Positions 24,129 to 36,621 of a stretch of DNA of 64,000 nucleotides are shown here, piece by piece; within the stretch, counting starts at the first letter, position 1; each line of letters opens with the position of its first letter. The DNA is taken from contig CAKAKS010000060.1 in assembly GCA_916700875.1 (NCBI GenBank), forward strand, positions 34,625,511-34,689,510. Direction: 5' to 3'. The notes beneath the pieces were generated by a model. That model had not been told where the DNA came from. It did no database searches and saw nothing but the letters and a program-made list of their open reading frames with translations. Made by a program: the position numbers and the translations under genes. The DNA is from Sebastes aleutianus. Its lineage: Eukaryota > Chordata > Actinopteri > Perciformes > Sebastidae.

Positions 24129-25212
24129 ACAGTCATAGAAACTCGGAAATAAAGTTTGGAAATTAGTGTTTGGTGGATTATTTCTCTGTTGTTCTAATGC
24201 TAATAGGCATTGTATTTCACATGGTTGGAAAGCCTGTTTATTTACCTTCACAATGATGTCCAACCTGTAAGGATCATGCATTTGTGGGATGATCAGCACA
24301 GCTGATGATGTGGGTAGCGCCCAGTGCCGATGGTAAACAGTGTATTCTCCTGCTGATGTTGACTCTTGTTTTGAGTTGTTTGGTGGATGATTGAACTCTC
24401 TATCAGTAACAAGGAACATATTGATTAATTGAATCCACCGTCAGGAGCCTCAGTAGCGGTGGAAGATCCATACGCAGCCACAACAGCCTGGCACCTCCTC
24501 CTCATGCTGGTCACCAACCTGGTCACACGTTGCTGTGGGATGGCATTCCATTCCTCAACCAGGATTGGTTGCAGGTCAGCCAGCGTGGTTGTGTTGGTCA
24601 CTCTAACACGTACAGCACGCCCAACCTGATCCCACAAGTGTTGAATTGGGTTGAGGTGTGGACTCTTGGCAGGCCGTTCCATTCTCTCTACTCCCACATT
24701 GTGGAGGTAGTCTGTGATAACCCTGGCTCCGTTGGGGGGGGGGGGGGGCCTTTGTTTCTTGGAGGATGAAGTTAGGTCCCAGATTGTGGAGATATGGGAT
24801 CACCACTGGCTGCAGAATCTCATCCCGATATCTCCCTGCATTGAGATGGCCTTCAATGATGACAAGCCTTGTTTTGCCAGTGAGGGAGATGCCCCCCCCC
24901 CACACCATGACACTGCCCCCACCAAAAGCTGTTACTCCATCGGTTCAACAATCAGCATAGCAGGAGAATACACTGTTTAGCATCGGCAGAGAATTTTGGC
25001 TAATTTCACTTGGGCGCTCCCCACATCATCAGCTGTGCTGCTCATCCCACAAATGCATGATCCTTACAAGTTGGACATCATTGTGAAGGTAAATAAACAG
25101 GCTTTCCAACCATGTGAAATACAATCACCATTAGCATTGGAACAACAGAGAAATAATCCACCAAACATTAATTTCCAAACTTTTTTTTCCTAGTTTATAT
25201 ATATGATTCTGT
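24129..25212 (-). mobile_element. Tc1-like DNA transposon with ~210-bp inverted repeats, inactive
   Basis: The left arm (about 24140-24360) and the right arm (about 24950-25195) are long inverted copies of each other. Both contain, in opposite order, 'gtttggaaatta', 'tggtggattatttctctgtt', 'tttcacatggttggaaagcc', 'gatcatgcatttgtgggatg' and 'cagcacagctgatgatg'. Between them lies part of a Tc1/mariner transposase on the minus strand. The outermost bases are eroded ('cagtcatag' on the left, 'tatgattctg' on the right), so the TA target sites are not certain. The whole is about 1.1 kb, shorter than the usual 1.3-1.6 kb, because the N-terminal half of the gene is deleted. Confidence 0.82.
24425..24908 (-). 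pseudogene. Tc1/mariner transposase remnant
   Basis: On the minus strand the C-terminal half of a Tc1-type DDE transposase can be read. 'VWGGGISLTGKTRLVIIEGH' (normally VWGGISL) and 'RYRDEILQPVVIPYL' come first. After a 15-base G run at 24734-24748 there is a frameshift, then 'SPHLNPIQHLWDQVGRAVR' and 'QQRVTRLVTSMRRRCQAVV'. The N-terminal DNA-binding domain and the first catalytic Asp are gone. The usual QDNA block is replaced by QETKAPP, and the catalytic Glu of NPIEHLWD has become Gln. The gene is dead by several independent lesions. The intact family cuts and pastes DNA at TA sites. Confidence 0.85.
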
Positions 25213-26840
25213 TCAAACACAAAGTACAGAATCTTATATGTAACACGCTTTAAGTAGTCTTGTGTTTGGGTTCCATAGCAAAGACACCCATCAACCTGAA
25301 AGCTGTAAGAAGAATCCCCTGCTTTTCTTTCTGAATGAGCTGGAGCTGTGTTAGCTCCAGTGATGCGTGGGTCAGCTCAGTGGCCACTGTCCTTTATTCA
25401 GATGCTTCACTGGAGGAGACGGAGGTGGAGAGAAAAACAGGAGAATCAAACACAAACATTTCCTCTTGTTTACTTCAGTCCCTGAACAGACAAACTAGTG
25501 TTTACTTGCTTTACTTTCTGCATTCTCACAGAAGCCTCACATCCATGTTGTGTGGGAAGGTTCTTCTATGTTTCTTTTTAAATCCCCCCCTGCCTCCTCA
25601 GTATCTGGCTCTAACACTATTATTTGTCTCTCACTGTGTTTGATTTTACGGGATGGTAAATTCACACCATGCAGCTGCGTACTCTTGGATAATTTAATTT
25701 AATAAAGACAAATGGATATCCAGGGTGATATGTAAGATATTATTAGGGATGGACATAAGATGCAGATTCAGAGGAAACCATTCTTGAAGGTTCTTGAAGG
25801 TTTTTGATTCATAAATAATTCTGATGCTTTTTATTAAACACACTTAAATCACCAACATGAGCTCAATCAAACCTTGCAGAATTGGTTTAACCGGCAGGCG
25901 GTGAGCCAATCCTTGTGAGAAAAAAAAATCCTTTATATAGAAATATTTTGTTGTTCGGCCGTAAAAAAAAAAAAAAAGGACATATTCTATGTCTGATTCA
26001 GAAAGAATGTGAACCGCAGCATTCCTGGGATGTTCTATTTCCTACTTTCCAAAAAATGAAGCTTTAAATAATCATTTTGTGCTTTGATTTCAAAGGAAAC
26101 CACCACAAAGGTTTCACATTCTCCTTGTCAAACCAAATTGCTGAAAATAAGCCCACTCTTTATAGATAAGTGTGCTGTGTACTATTAGAAGATTATCTCT
26201 CCTCTGAGCTGATACACACATCAGCTTTTAAACCTGTCGAAAGCTCCTTCTTCTTCTTCTTTTTAAAAAAGGACATCTCAGTGTCTGATTATCCACTTGT
26301 ATTCACAAGCATGCTCCATCAGAGGTGAGTGTGAGGTCCTGCGTTTCTCTGTGAAACACTCAAAAAGACAGTCCCCAAAATGAGTTCTCCTGGCTCATTT
26401 GTGTGGCTCAACTTCTGTGGAAGCAGACCCGGGTCACATGCTAATACGACGGAGGATGTATAGCAAAGAGTGGCAATGAAGGGGAATAATTCAGGAGCTG
26501 AATCATTGTGGATACTTTAGCAGCTGAATCACTTTAGATACTTAAAAGATTATGTTGCATAATGCTGTTTTCAAGGTCAGGCTTATGAAAGGTTTGTCAC
26601 CATGCTGGTTGACTCCACATCAATTAATGATCTCACATATATTACACTTGCCGCAAATATGGTTTAAAAAGCCTTTCAATATAATAACTCAAGCCTGTGA
26701 GCAATTATAGAGCAACTCCTGACATTGCTATGACTTTGCGTCCATATTGTTTTCTGCAGAAGAATGTCTACGGTAACGTAAAGGTAAAGTCTTTTTCTCT
26801 ATAGTGAAATCATTCTTGCACAAGTAGCGTAACCCGATAC

Positions 26841-28023
26841 CAGGGTTCAGCAACCTTTACTATCAAAAGAGACATTTTAGGGAACAAAAAAAAGAATCTG
26901 TCTGGAGCCGCAAATCATGTGATCATTGTGATGAAGGTAACTCAGTTTATAGTCTAAGTATATAGAATATAAGTCTAATACAGTGAGGGCCAAAGAGACA
27001 ATGTACTACGGAGTATTAGGACCACATTGAGGGAAACAACATCTGAGATTTACACAATAAAGTCATAATATTACGAGAAAAAAAAGTCGTAATATTATGA
27101 AAATAAAGTCGTAACTTTACGAGAAAAAAAGAAAATAACACGTAAAGTTACTACTTTATAATATAACGACCTTTTCTCGTAAACCTATGACTTTATTCTT
27201 GTAATATTATGACTTTTGTCATGGTCTGGCTGTGCCAGAGCATTGAACTTTTTTTGTCTTGTGTTCCTCCGTTAGGTTTGTTGGTTGTGTTGATGTGATT
27301 TTGGTTTCTGTTATATTCTTTCATGCCAGTGTTTCCTGTTTTATTTTGTAATTCACTCCTCCTGTGTCTTGTCAGGTTTTACTTCCTACCTTTGTTTGTT
27401 TTCCCACCTTTGTTGATTGTCTGCCCCGCCCTGATTTGTTCCACCTGTGTCTAATCACCCTCTTGTATTTAAGCCGGTGTATTCCCCTCTGTCTTTGTCG
27501 GTTCGTTTGTCGATCAAACCCTGTCTACCTAGTCCCCCGTTTTGCTCGTCACTCCTGCCCTGGTCCTCGTGTTCCTTGTGTCCCCTGGTTGGTAATTTTT
27601 GGTTTTGTTCTCAGTTTGGTTTTTGTTGTTTGTTGGATTTGTTCTTTTGTACTTTGTTCCCCTCCCTGCATTTTTGTTTTTTGATGCTTGTTGGTTTTTG
27701 TTGTTTGTACTCTTCAGCTGCATTTATTAAAGCTCGCTTTTATTTAAATCTACTTTTCTGCCTGGCGAACTCTGCGTTTGGGTCCACCCTGTAAATTCAC
27801 AACTCTAACAACTTTATTCTCGTAATATTATGACTTTATTCTCTAAATCTCAGATATCCTTTTTTCCTCAATGTTGCCCTAATACTCCATCGTACCATAG
27901 ACCTACAACAATGATCAATAAAAATGAAAACGTAAACAAAAAAACAGTTATTCATTTCCATGTTTATAACTCCACAGGGATCCACTGGAGAGGAGCTGAA
28001 GAGACGCAGGTTGCTGACCTCTG
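26841..28023. mobile_element. hAT-like non-autonomous element interrupted by a solo LTR
   Basis: The left end is 'cagggttcagcaacctt'; the right end, read inverted, is 'cagaggtcagcaacctgcg'. These are CAG...CTG inverted ends of hAT style. The flanking octamers cccgatac and gacgttac share five positions, a plausible old 8-bp target duplication. Inside, further inverted sequence ('ggagtattagg', 'atctgagattta', 'ataaagtcataatattacga') faces itself on the two sides, so the element was nearly palindromic. A 594-bp LTR lies in its centre. Without it the element is about 585 bp. Confidence 0.7.
27217..27810 (+). mobile_element. Solo LTR (594 bp) with 5-bp target duplication, nested
   Basis: Begins TGTCATGG and ends TCTAACA. 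It is flanked on both sides by the identical pentamer ACTTT (27212-27216 and 27811-27815). A TATA-like TATTTAAG lies near 27467, and an ATTAAA polyadenylation signal near 27727, so it reads on the plus strand. The pyrimidine-rich body and the 'ctctgcgtttgggtccaccc' end resemble fish Ty3/gypsy LTRs. No internal region remains, so it is the product of LTR-LTR recombination. The 106-115-residue open frames inside it are not genes. Confidence 0.85.
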
Positions 28024-28489
28024 GACGTTACCTTAAACTGAGCCAAACCAAAATATTCATTATTACCACGTTAACACATTGGCTCAAATGTGTGTGTTAT
28101 AAACAGAGGGCATTTTAATGCCAGTAATTTGAGTTTAATGGCAGTAAAATGGCACAACATCAACAAGTTATGTGTTCAGTGATCACACATGCTGTTGACG
28201 TTGCTTCACATGCTGATAGGCCTGCATTTATTGGCTGTTAAGTAGCCCCATAACTAGTGTTGTCACCGTGCCAGAGTTTTTACTTCAGTGCCAATAATAA
28301 CTCTAAAATTCACTGACACTGTCAAACCTTAGTGCAGTTTTGATAAATCATCATTAATCCATGGAACAGTATTTATGCAGTCAGTGTTTATACAGTATGT
28401 GTTTCAAAGCTGTCTATCTATTTATTAGTATCAGCCTCCAAAGGCATCGATAGTTAGAGTTTTAAAGTGTTAGATAAGAGTGAGCAAAG

Positions 28490-28978
28490 GAGAAATAACT
28501 CCTCCATAGTAACTTTACTCAAGAGGTACTTGTACTTGAGTATTTCCATTGTATGCTACTTTGTACTTCTACTCCACTACATTTATTTCACAGCTTTAGT
28601 TACTAGTTACTCTTCAGATCAGTGTGCTATATTCAAAACATTTGATTAACTATAAAATAGCATTGTTATAGAGATTGCTAAATTGTTAAGATAAGCTTCA
28701 CGTTGACAACTTTAAAATGCTGCTTACAGTATTAACAGTCAGTATTAATATTACAGTAATGTCTGGAGAATAGAACTCTCTAAATGGAGTCAGTTTGCAT
28801 GATGAAAACATTTACTTTAAAACTCTTAAGTACATTTTTGCTGCCAATACTTCTGTACTTTTAGGCTGTTTAAGTAAGATTTGAATGCAGGAATGTAACT
28901 TGTAATGGAGGAGTATCTTTACGTTGTTGTATTGCTGCTTTTACTTAAGTAAAAGATCTCAGTACCTCTTCCACCACT
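28490..28978. repeat. Dispersed teleost repeat ('acttgtacttgagtattt' family)
   Basis: The internal phrases 'tacttctactccactacatt', 'aaatgctgcttacagtatta' and the end 'cagtacctcttccaccactg' are well known from fish genomes. It is non-coding, probably a non-autonomous DNA element, slightly truncated at the left. Confidence 0.6.
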
Positions 28979-28993
28979 GCCCCTCCATTAAGA

Positions 28994-29040
28994 GACATTA
29001 ACACCGTGAAGTCCCCGTAGTACTTCACGGTGTTAATGTC
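28994..29040. repeat. Perfect 19-bp inverted repeat with 9-nt loop
   Basis: The arm 28994-29012 is the exact reverse complement of 29022-29040, with 'ccccgtagt' between them. A near-copy of the loop region ('gtccccgtagtact' and 'gtccccatagtact') repeats directly after the second arm. The lack of any mismatch in an intron suggests a recent event, such as template switching during replication. Confidence 0.9.
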
Positions 29041-29572
29041 CCCATAGTACTCGTAGGCCCAGTTCCAAACCCCCCCACCATCACACCCTCTCCCTACACA
29101 CTTCCACTCCGTTCACGTGGAGGGTCCGCCGTATTAAGAGCCGTCCCAAACCAATCAGCAGGGAGTGTAAGTGGGTTATAAAACCCTCCAACAGCGAGTC
29201 TACATCGGTGCTGACTTAACCAGCCGCCCTTACTGACGACTACAACGCCGTTTAGTGTTCCTCAAGGAACACGATCCGATGTCAGTTCCGGTACAAACAT
29301 TTACTGTAAACTGCTCATACTAAGAGACATTTAATTTATTCTACTTTACTGTCATACAGACATTATCAACTTAAAGTAAATAGATTGTATTTAGGATCAA
29401 TTATACTTGTGTCTAGTCTAAAAAACGGTAGACAAGTGTAGTTATATTTATACATATATACAGCATATATTTATTATTTTATCAGCAGCTATAACCCCAT
29501 CATTTATTATATCTTCAATACTGACTTAACAGTACAATAATTCAGCTGTGCAATAAACTAGCATGTCTATGG

Positions 29573-30416
29573 AGTCACCTGTAGAGGTATAGATGTCTAT
29601 GGAGTCACCTGTAGAGGTATAGATGTCTATGGAGTCACCTGTAGACGTATAGATGTCTATGGAGTCACCTGTAGAGGTATAGATGTCTATGCAGTCACCT
29701 GTAGAGATATACTGTAGATGTCTATGGAGTCACCTGTAGAGGTATAGATGTCTATGGAGTCACCTGTAGACGTATAGATGTCTATGGAGTCACCTGTAGA
29801 CGTATAGATGTCTATGGAGTCACCTGTAGAGGTATAGATGTCTATGGAGTTACCTGTAGAGGTATAGATGTCTATGCAGTCACCTGTAGAGATATACTGT
29901 AGATGTCTATGGAGTCACCTGTAGAGGTATAGATGTCTATGGAGTCACCTGTAGACGTATAGATGTCTATGCAGTCACCTGTAGAGATATACTGTAGATG
30001 TCTATGGAGTCACCTGTAGAGGTATAGATGTCTATGGAGTCACCTGTAGAGGTATAGATGTCTATGGAGTTACCTGTAGAGGTATAGATGTCTATGCAGT
30101 CACCTGTAGAGATATACTGTAGATGTCTATGGAGTCACCTGTAGAGGTATAGATGTCTATGGAGTCACCTGTAGACGTATAGATGTCTATGCAGTCACCT
30201 GTAGAGATATACTGTAGATGTCTATGGAGTCACCTGTAGAGGTATAGATGTCTATGGAGTCACCTGTAGAGGTATAGATGTCTATGGAGTCACCTGTAGA
30301 GGTATAGATGTCTATGGAGTCACCTGTAGAGGTATAGATGTCTATGCAGTCACCTGTAGAGATATACTGTAGATGTCTATGGAGTCACCTGTAGAGGTAT
30401 AGATGTCTATGGAGTA
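29573..30416. repeat. 30-bp minisatellite with 36-bp variants, about 28 copies
   Basis: The basic unit is 'atgtctatggagtcacct' followed by 'gtagaggtatag'. Variants are 'gtagacgtatag', 'gcagtcacct', 'gagttacct' and a longer form with 'gagatatactgtag'. Variants recur in blocks: the run from about 29700 to 29890 is repeated with small changes near 29890-30000 and 30000-30200. This indicates higher-order duplication. Confidence 0.93.
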
Positions 30417-31177
30417 TAGTGTAATTCAGGTAATAGGGTTTCATGAGGCTGCATTAAGGACATTGTGTGTACGTCTGTATGTGCTGCCCTTTCTACAGCA
30501 GGCTGGTCAAACTGTCAGTATTTATCTCTGCTGAGCTGCCTCGGTTCACTTACTATAGTTGAACTCAACATTTTGATGCTCAGTTGAAGTTGCAGGTCCG
30601 TTTTAGACAGCTGTGCTAGAGAAGAAATAAACGTATTAAGTGCAAAGGTGTAAATACTGCAGATAAAAGTACCTGCGCTGATGTGTGAGCGTTAGACTGG
30701 CAGGTCTATCAGAAGAGTTGTAGCATCAGTCTGTGTGATTGTCTGCTTTGGTTTAGATTAGTGACGGTAAGCAGCAGCCAGACTGCTGACATGCTTCCTC
30801 ATCAGACGTCATCTTTCAGGTGACGTTATTCTTGTCCTGTTCCTTTTCTCACCAACTCTACATTTATCCTAAAACTAGAGAAGGTGTAATTCTTCATGTC
30901 AAAGAACTGTTAGATGCACATACACTATAAAAAACAATTGACTCTGTGGTGGTAAAAAAACGTTATTGGCTTATCCTCATATCCACGTTAGATGTTGACA
31001 ATGGCAGCCTGATTATGATTTGGAAGGTATCCTAAAGTAAGTCTTGTTTTAAAGTTTTGAACCATGTCTTGAGATATGACTAAAGTTAATATGACTTTAA
31101 TTTAGTTGTTGTTGTGGTGGTATGTGAATGGAAGGAGTAGCCGTGGATTTCAAACAAGTTTTCAGATGTGGGGCCAG

Positions 31178-31219
<42 letters not shown>
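31178..31219. repeat. ATT trinucleotide microsatellite
   Basis: Fourteen ATT units without interruption. Confidence 0.95.
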
Positions 31220-31560
31220 GTTCAAGACATGTTTGAAAATACGAGTGTCTGTCTGTTAGCTTCCAGCGGTTGTCTCGTAGTGTAGGGTCAGTGTTCAACT
31301 TTGGTATTATCCCTAATCTGACAGGAGAGAAGAGCATTGCTTACCTTGATTTGGTGTGTTGGGATATGACGTTGGCCCAAACTGCAGCTATTCACCAAAG
31401 TTCACGATGCAGAATGGACCCACTGTCAAAACAGCTGAAGGCTGAGGTGAAGTCTGCACACCAAAACGCTCTTCATATCTTTATTAAATGACTTCACCCC
31501 AAATGACCTTATAGAATCTAGAATTAATTAAGACATTTTCCATAGATGGGAGAATATGAT

Positions 31561-31665
31561 CAGGGCTGGGTATCACCACTGATTTATCAAATCGATTTAA
31601 TTCTGATTCACAAGGTCCCAGTTTGATTGATATTTGATTCGATTAGAGATATTTCCGTTACAAAA
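31561..31665. repeat. Fragment of dispersed repeat ('cagggctgggtatc')
   Basis: 'cagggctgggtatcaccact' followed by 'caaatcgatttaattctgat' resembles the left end of a common fish hAT-type repeat (AGGGCTGGGTATCGATTC). No matching right end was found nearby. Confidence 0.4.
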
Positions 31666-32824
31666 CTAGTTTTGCTTGAATATGAAAGCGATTCTCAGAG
31701 AACTAATGCTGCTGTGCATTATTAAAAATATGAATGTTAACTTAATGTTATTGTTAATGTTTGGAGATTTCTGGTATTTCCACAATGTTTCACCTCAGTT
31801 TTGCACATCTTGCATATGGCTCTGCTTCTGTTCAGCTCTTCTCTGTCTTCATAGTTGTTTTAAATCTGAGATGCAACCAGGCGTCTGCCTTCAGGCCTGG
31901 CGGTGCCTTCAGTGGAGCAGCTCCCGGCGTCTTTTCACTCAACTCAGGTGCGCTAGTCTCTCACGTGGCCAGATCTCATTGCATGAAGAACCGAAGGCTG
32001 GCCACGTGAGACTAACCGGGTTAAAGGGGAACAACGGCCATCTAAACAAAAGAAATGATGTTATTGTGGAGGCTATGTAACGTGATAGAAAAAATACTGC
32101 AACTTGCTTAGTAATGCGCAGATCGATCGCGATGGCGCGTCGGGAAACCACAAGGTTGCTGCGTCATCACGGTAAACAGTAACTGATAATATAAATCAAG
32201 TATAGAATTTCAACATTTGCAATATAAATAAACCTGCTGTCACTTTCTGAATCTCTTTTACGTTAACAATAGACACTTATAAGACTGAGTCATAACTTTC
32301 TGACTTCTTTAATTTTCCAGTAATTATAGGCTATTTTCTGCAGATGCTGTCCCCTGGAACAGAAAGACCTAGGACAGGATTTCAGCGCATGTTGTCTCAG
32401 TCATCCCGCGTCTAGCTAGAGACAGGCACAGCATGTTGGTAGCTAACTAGACGAGGTTGTCTTGCTCGGAGGGGTGCTGTGGTTGTAGTCCTTAACAAAC
32501 CGCCCAGCTGCAACGATAACCGATGCACAAACAGGTTACATACATCAGTTACCGCCAGCTGCAGTGGATGAGCACAAAACAGGCGACTGAGTTCCCAGTT
32601 CACCCGTCAGGGAGAGATACCGAAGCAGCCGTGACGTGATGATGCGTGCATCGTCGTGGTCACGTACTGCCACATCCTCAATAAGCCTGTTGAGAGAGAG
32701 AGCGTGTGACGATGAATATGAAGTCAGCAGTAACGTTAGACTTGTGAACGTAGCAGTGCAGTGTGTGGACAGTTTGTCAGTGAATAAATGCTTCAACTCA
32801 TAAGACCAGTTCACGTGTCGTGTC

Positions 32825-33019
32825 TGCCAGCCACCTGCTGATTAAGGTGAAGGGGGTTAGCCGCGGTGTTAGCAACAACCCAGGCTCACTGAAGGTGGGC
32901 TGACCTTCCAGGTGGATCAGCTGTTCTTTTCAGCTTTTCATTTTTCTTTTAAATATTTCTCTTAACTGTTTAACTGATAGCGTTAATTGCGTGTTAATGG
33001 TTAATTATTAACATCCTTA
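32825..33019 (-). mobile_element. Partial third copy of the 49.9-kb hAT-like family
   Basis: Read on the minus strand from 33019, the sequence 'aaggatgttaataattaacc' then 'ttaacgctatcagttaaac' and 'agctgaaaagaac' parallels the first 130 bases of the element at 49906. The other terminus could not be found, so the left border is approximate. Confidence 0.55.
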
Positions 33020-34329
33020 CTTCAGTGGAAAGCCATATATAGAAGGTGATAACTGTAATCGTGTTCTGCTCATTATCTCCTGTTTCACTTGTTTGTCCCC
33101 GTAATGCCGGTGGTCAGTGATGATGGCTAAAGGCAGAACAAAACATTTGCTAGTGAAGTGTGCAATGCTGTGTGAGCTGGATATACTTTAGTTAGTAAAC
33201 AGTATTATAAAGATTTTGGCTAAAATGTAATTGTAAAGACATTAAGTATGCAATTCATGGCCATTTATCCCCCCCGGAGCACTGAGCTGTTTGTTTACTG
33301 AGACGTCGGTTCGTCTGCGGTAGATAGAGGCTGCGATATGCAGTCAGAGAGAACTCAACAGAGCTGATGTCAGGGAGGTGGCGGTGCACAGTCAGCGTGT
33401 TGAGGAGAATGTATGATTGTCATGTGCAGGATCTACTAATGATTTATAATCAGACTAGAAAAATAAATATGCAAATGTTAAAGTTCCAGCTCAGAGCTAC
33501 AGTTGGTAACTGTAATGAAAATAACTTTGAGTCCTATTTGCTCAAACTGTCCCGATATCGTCCTGACGGTATATATATATCGTCCTGACAGTATGTATGA
33601 GAGAGATAATCTGTGAAGAAATCAGTGAATTGTGAATTCTGATTAAACTGTCAAACTAGGCAGCACTGATCAAATATGAATCAAGATTCTGTAACGGTAA
33701 CTCCTATCTCTCTCCTCAGATGTTCTCAGAAGTATATTTTAGTGTACTGTGTAGCTTTACACCCCCGGCCTGATTTGGCGTCGCGGCTGGTTTGATCATA
33801 TCACGGGATGGTCTCTAGTTTTCACTGTTATTGTGTGACCGTGTTAGACCATGGAAATAAATCATTATCATGGATTTGAGTCAATTTACTGTTTTAAAAG
33901 AAAACATGAAACGTTATGTTCAAAGACAAATTAAGCAGTAAAGCAATCTCTGCGGTCTGCATGGGGACGCACGTCGTGTGTGTGTGTAATGTTTCACTGG
34001 AAGCCTGTCAGTCCATTGAGGGGTAACACAGCACCCAGTACGTTACAGATCCAGTCCCAGGTGAGCAGGTCACAGCAGCACGTCGTGGCTCCGCCGTCGG
34101 TCCGTCCAGCTCAGACAGCCGGCTGCAGCAGCAGAATCGAGCTCTCCGTCTCCATCCGCTCCCCTGCCACTACTAGCTCACTAGATAATTGATCACGGAA
34201 GTCCTCGTTCTCTCGGACGGATACAAAAATTAAATTAAAAATCCTAAAATGGGTCGCCAAATATACTTCAGCTGCTGATGATATATGGGCGGCCCGCCCA
34301 ACTAAAGTCTGTGTGAGAAACACTGCTTA

Positions 34330-34693
34330 TGTTTATAATCGCTTTTACATATACATTTAATGTGTTTAATAAAACAAACATTAGCACTGAAACATTGTTT
34401 TTTTTTATTGAGGAGGTAATTGTAGGCTGTAGCAGCTGAACAGGCTTTTGAAGCAGTGATTTAATGTGAAAGAAGGTTTTATTTAAAGTTGTTTCATATA
34501 GTTGTCTGATAGAATTTGTGCCGTGTAATGAAATGCTGATGTTATTTTTGCATAATGAAGATGTCTCTTCATGTTTCCTGTCACAGAAGGGGAATAAATA
34601 ACAGCAAAAACAAAATAAACAAAGATATTGGCATCGGCCAAATAATTATTTAAACCGGTATCGGACCAGAGTTTAGCAGTCGGTGCATCCCTA
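34330..34693 (-). mobile_element. One end of a further hAT-like element
   Basis: The right edge reads 'ggtatcggaccagag' and 'agcagtcggtgcatccct', then 'a'. This shares the terminal CGGTGCATCCCTA with the 28S-carrying elements of introns 3 and 4 but differs internally. No left terminus is visible; the start given is only a guess. Confidence 0.4.
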
Positions 34694-36621
34694 AACTTTA
34701 CGAAGCTCATAATGTTCAGTTCTTGGTGACATTGTCGGAACTGTAATTAAATGATATGTTCATTATTGAGGTCATAGTTAAAGGTGGTGGTGTATTTGAC
34801 TGTGTTTTGATCGGCGTTTCTATTTTTAGTCCTTTCCATCTGCAGACATGAGGAGGCCAGAATATTAGAAATACCTCTCCATATATTGCTCTTAACTTTG
34901 AGTTAAATGCTCAAACTTGTATTTTAATTAATACCTCTGACAGAGTCATTACAGCATCGTTAAAGTAGACTTTATGGGAGGACAGTCGTATTGGATTGCT
35001 TTAGATTGCACAGGTGTACCTACTAAAGTGGACACTTAGTGTCTTGTCAACTAGCTTGTAAGAGCCGTTGCTGATTAGCTGTGTCAAATAAAGGGTTAAT
35101 GGTTTGCAAAATAAGAAACCAGAGATAATATTTTGCTGCGACTTTTGAAATGTACATGGAACTAATCCTGCCATTCAGAGAGGAGGAGGAACAGCACAAC
35201 TAATTCTTGCTAGGAGACAAGACAAAAGCAAATGGCTGAAATTCTGATGGGTTTTCTGCTGATCCGACCCGAACCTCTAAATAGCAACGTCCTTCTTTGT
35301 GTTTTAGTCACACTTTAGTTTTTCTCCAAGTGGTGGATTTCCTCACAGTGTGCACTATGTTGTGTTGCGCCAGAAAATGATAATTCCATGACGCAGTGTT
35401 TGCTGTGCCTCTGGGGCCCTGAATGTACGCTAGAGGAACGCTGCTCTTACACAATTAATCCTCTCCAAAACAAAACTCACTCAAAAAACCCAGCTTCCTT
35501 ACCTTCCGTCTTCATACCTTCTGTTTAACTTTGTCAAGAAAGATGCAGCACAAACTTTCCCACCCTCTCTCTCTGCAACTTGTTCTGAAAGATGCTGATT
35601 TCCATACGGCAACACCTGAAGTTTATCTTCCTGTTTTTCCTTCCCGTCTCTGGATGTATGTTGATGTGTTGTTCGCTCAGGTGGATCGTCAGCTGGAATA
35701 AATAAGAAGGTGAACACAATGACAGGCGACCCTTTTCTTTTCCCCTTCTAGGGTAATTATAAATAGAAACCTTGATAGAGATTAAAGAGACCTTTAATTT
35801 ATTAATGCTTTTAATTAATTAAGGCAGACATTCAGAAGGGAACACGACAAAAGCGACAATGAATTTTTAACATGAAAAAGAATCGACATCCCCGTGATGG
35901 ACCTGATTAGTGCGTCTCCCCATTGATCTATGTATTCTCTTTGCTCTGTGAAGTTTGTTCTCATTCCCTCTCACTCGGTGCTGCTCTTACATTACGGATC
36001 ATCCCTCGTGCCTGAGAATGGCTGGTTGAAGCACTCATTATTGTGCTGAGGGTGGTAGAGGAAAGGAGGTAGGTTAGTATATAGTGTATAGTGTATAGTG
36101 TATTACAGCCTTTTATTCCAGTGTTGCCCTGCACAAAGAATGACCTCATTAAGGTGATCTCTTTGCTGCTGGCATTATACAATTACTATGACAAGTGCAT
36201 ATTGAATGCTATGTTGATAAAGGCTTAGTTTTTGATTTGTTCGATTTGTTATTTGGCTATAGAGCAGTGTCTACTTGCTGCAGCTTGTAAAGAAGCGATC
36301 CCAACATCAAGGCCCTGAACTAAACCCTGAACTAAACCCTGAACTAAACCCTGAACTAAACACTGTAACCATGCATCGAAAACAAACTGGTCAAATTGGG
36401 TCTTTCTGGGTATTTGAAGTGAATTTGAAACTTGACTCTGCTGAATTGTGGACCTGCTAGTATATTTTAATATTCTAATATTGTTTTACATTATGATGTA
36501 ATCTTGTCATATTTAGTTCTATTGCTTGTTTTGTCAACATTGGTGGAAATGTGCAGATTCTTACTTGCCTCCAATCTTAAATATTCTGCGTGAGTATGTG
36601 GTGTCTGCAGTAGTTCACATA

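Noticed and set aside
27364..27794. 106-115-residue Cys/Phe/Leu-rich open frames
   Set aside because: They lie inside the solo LTR.
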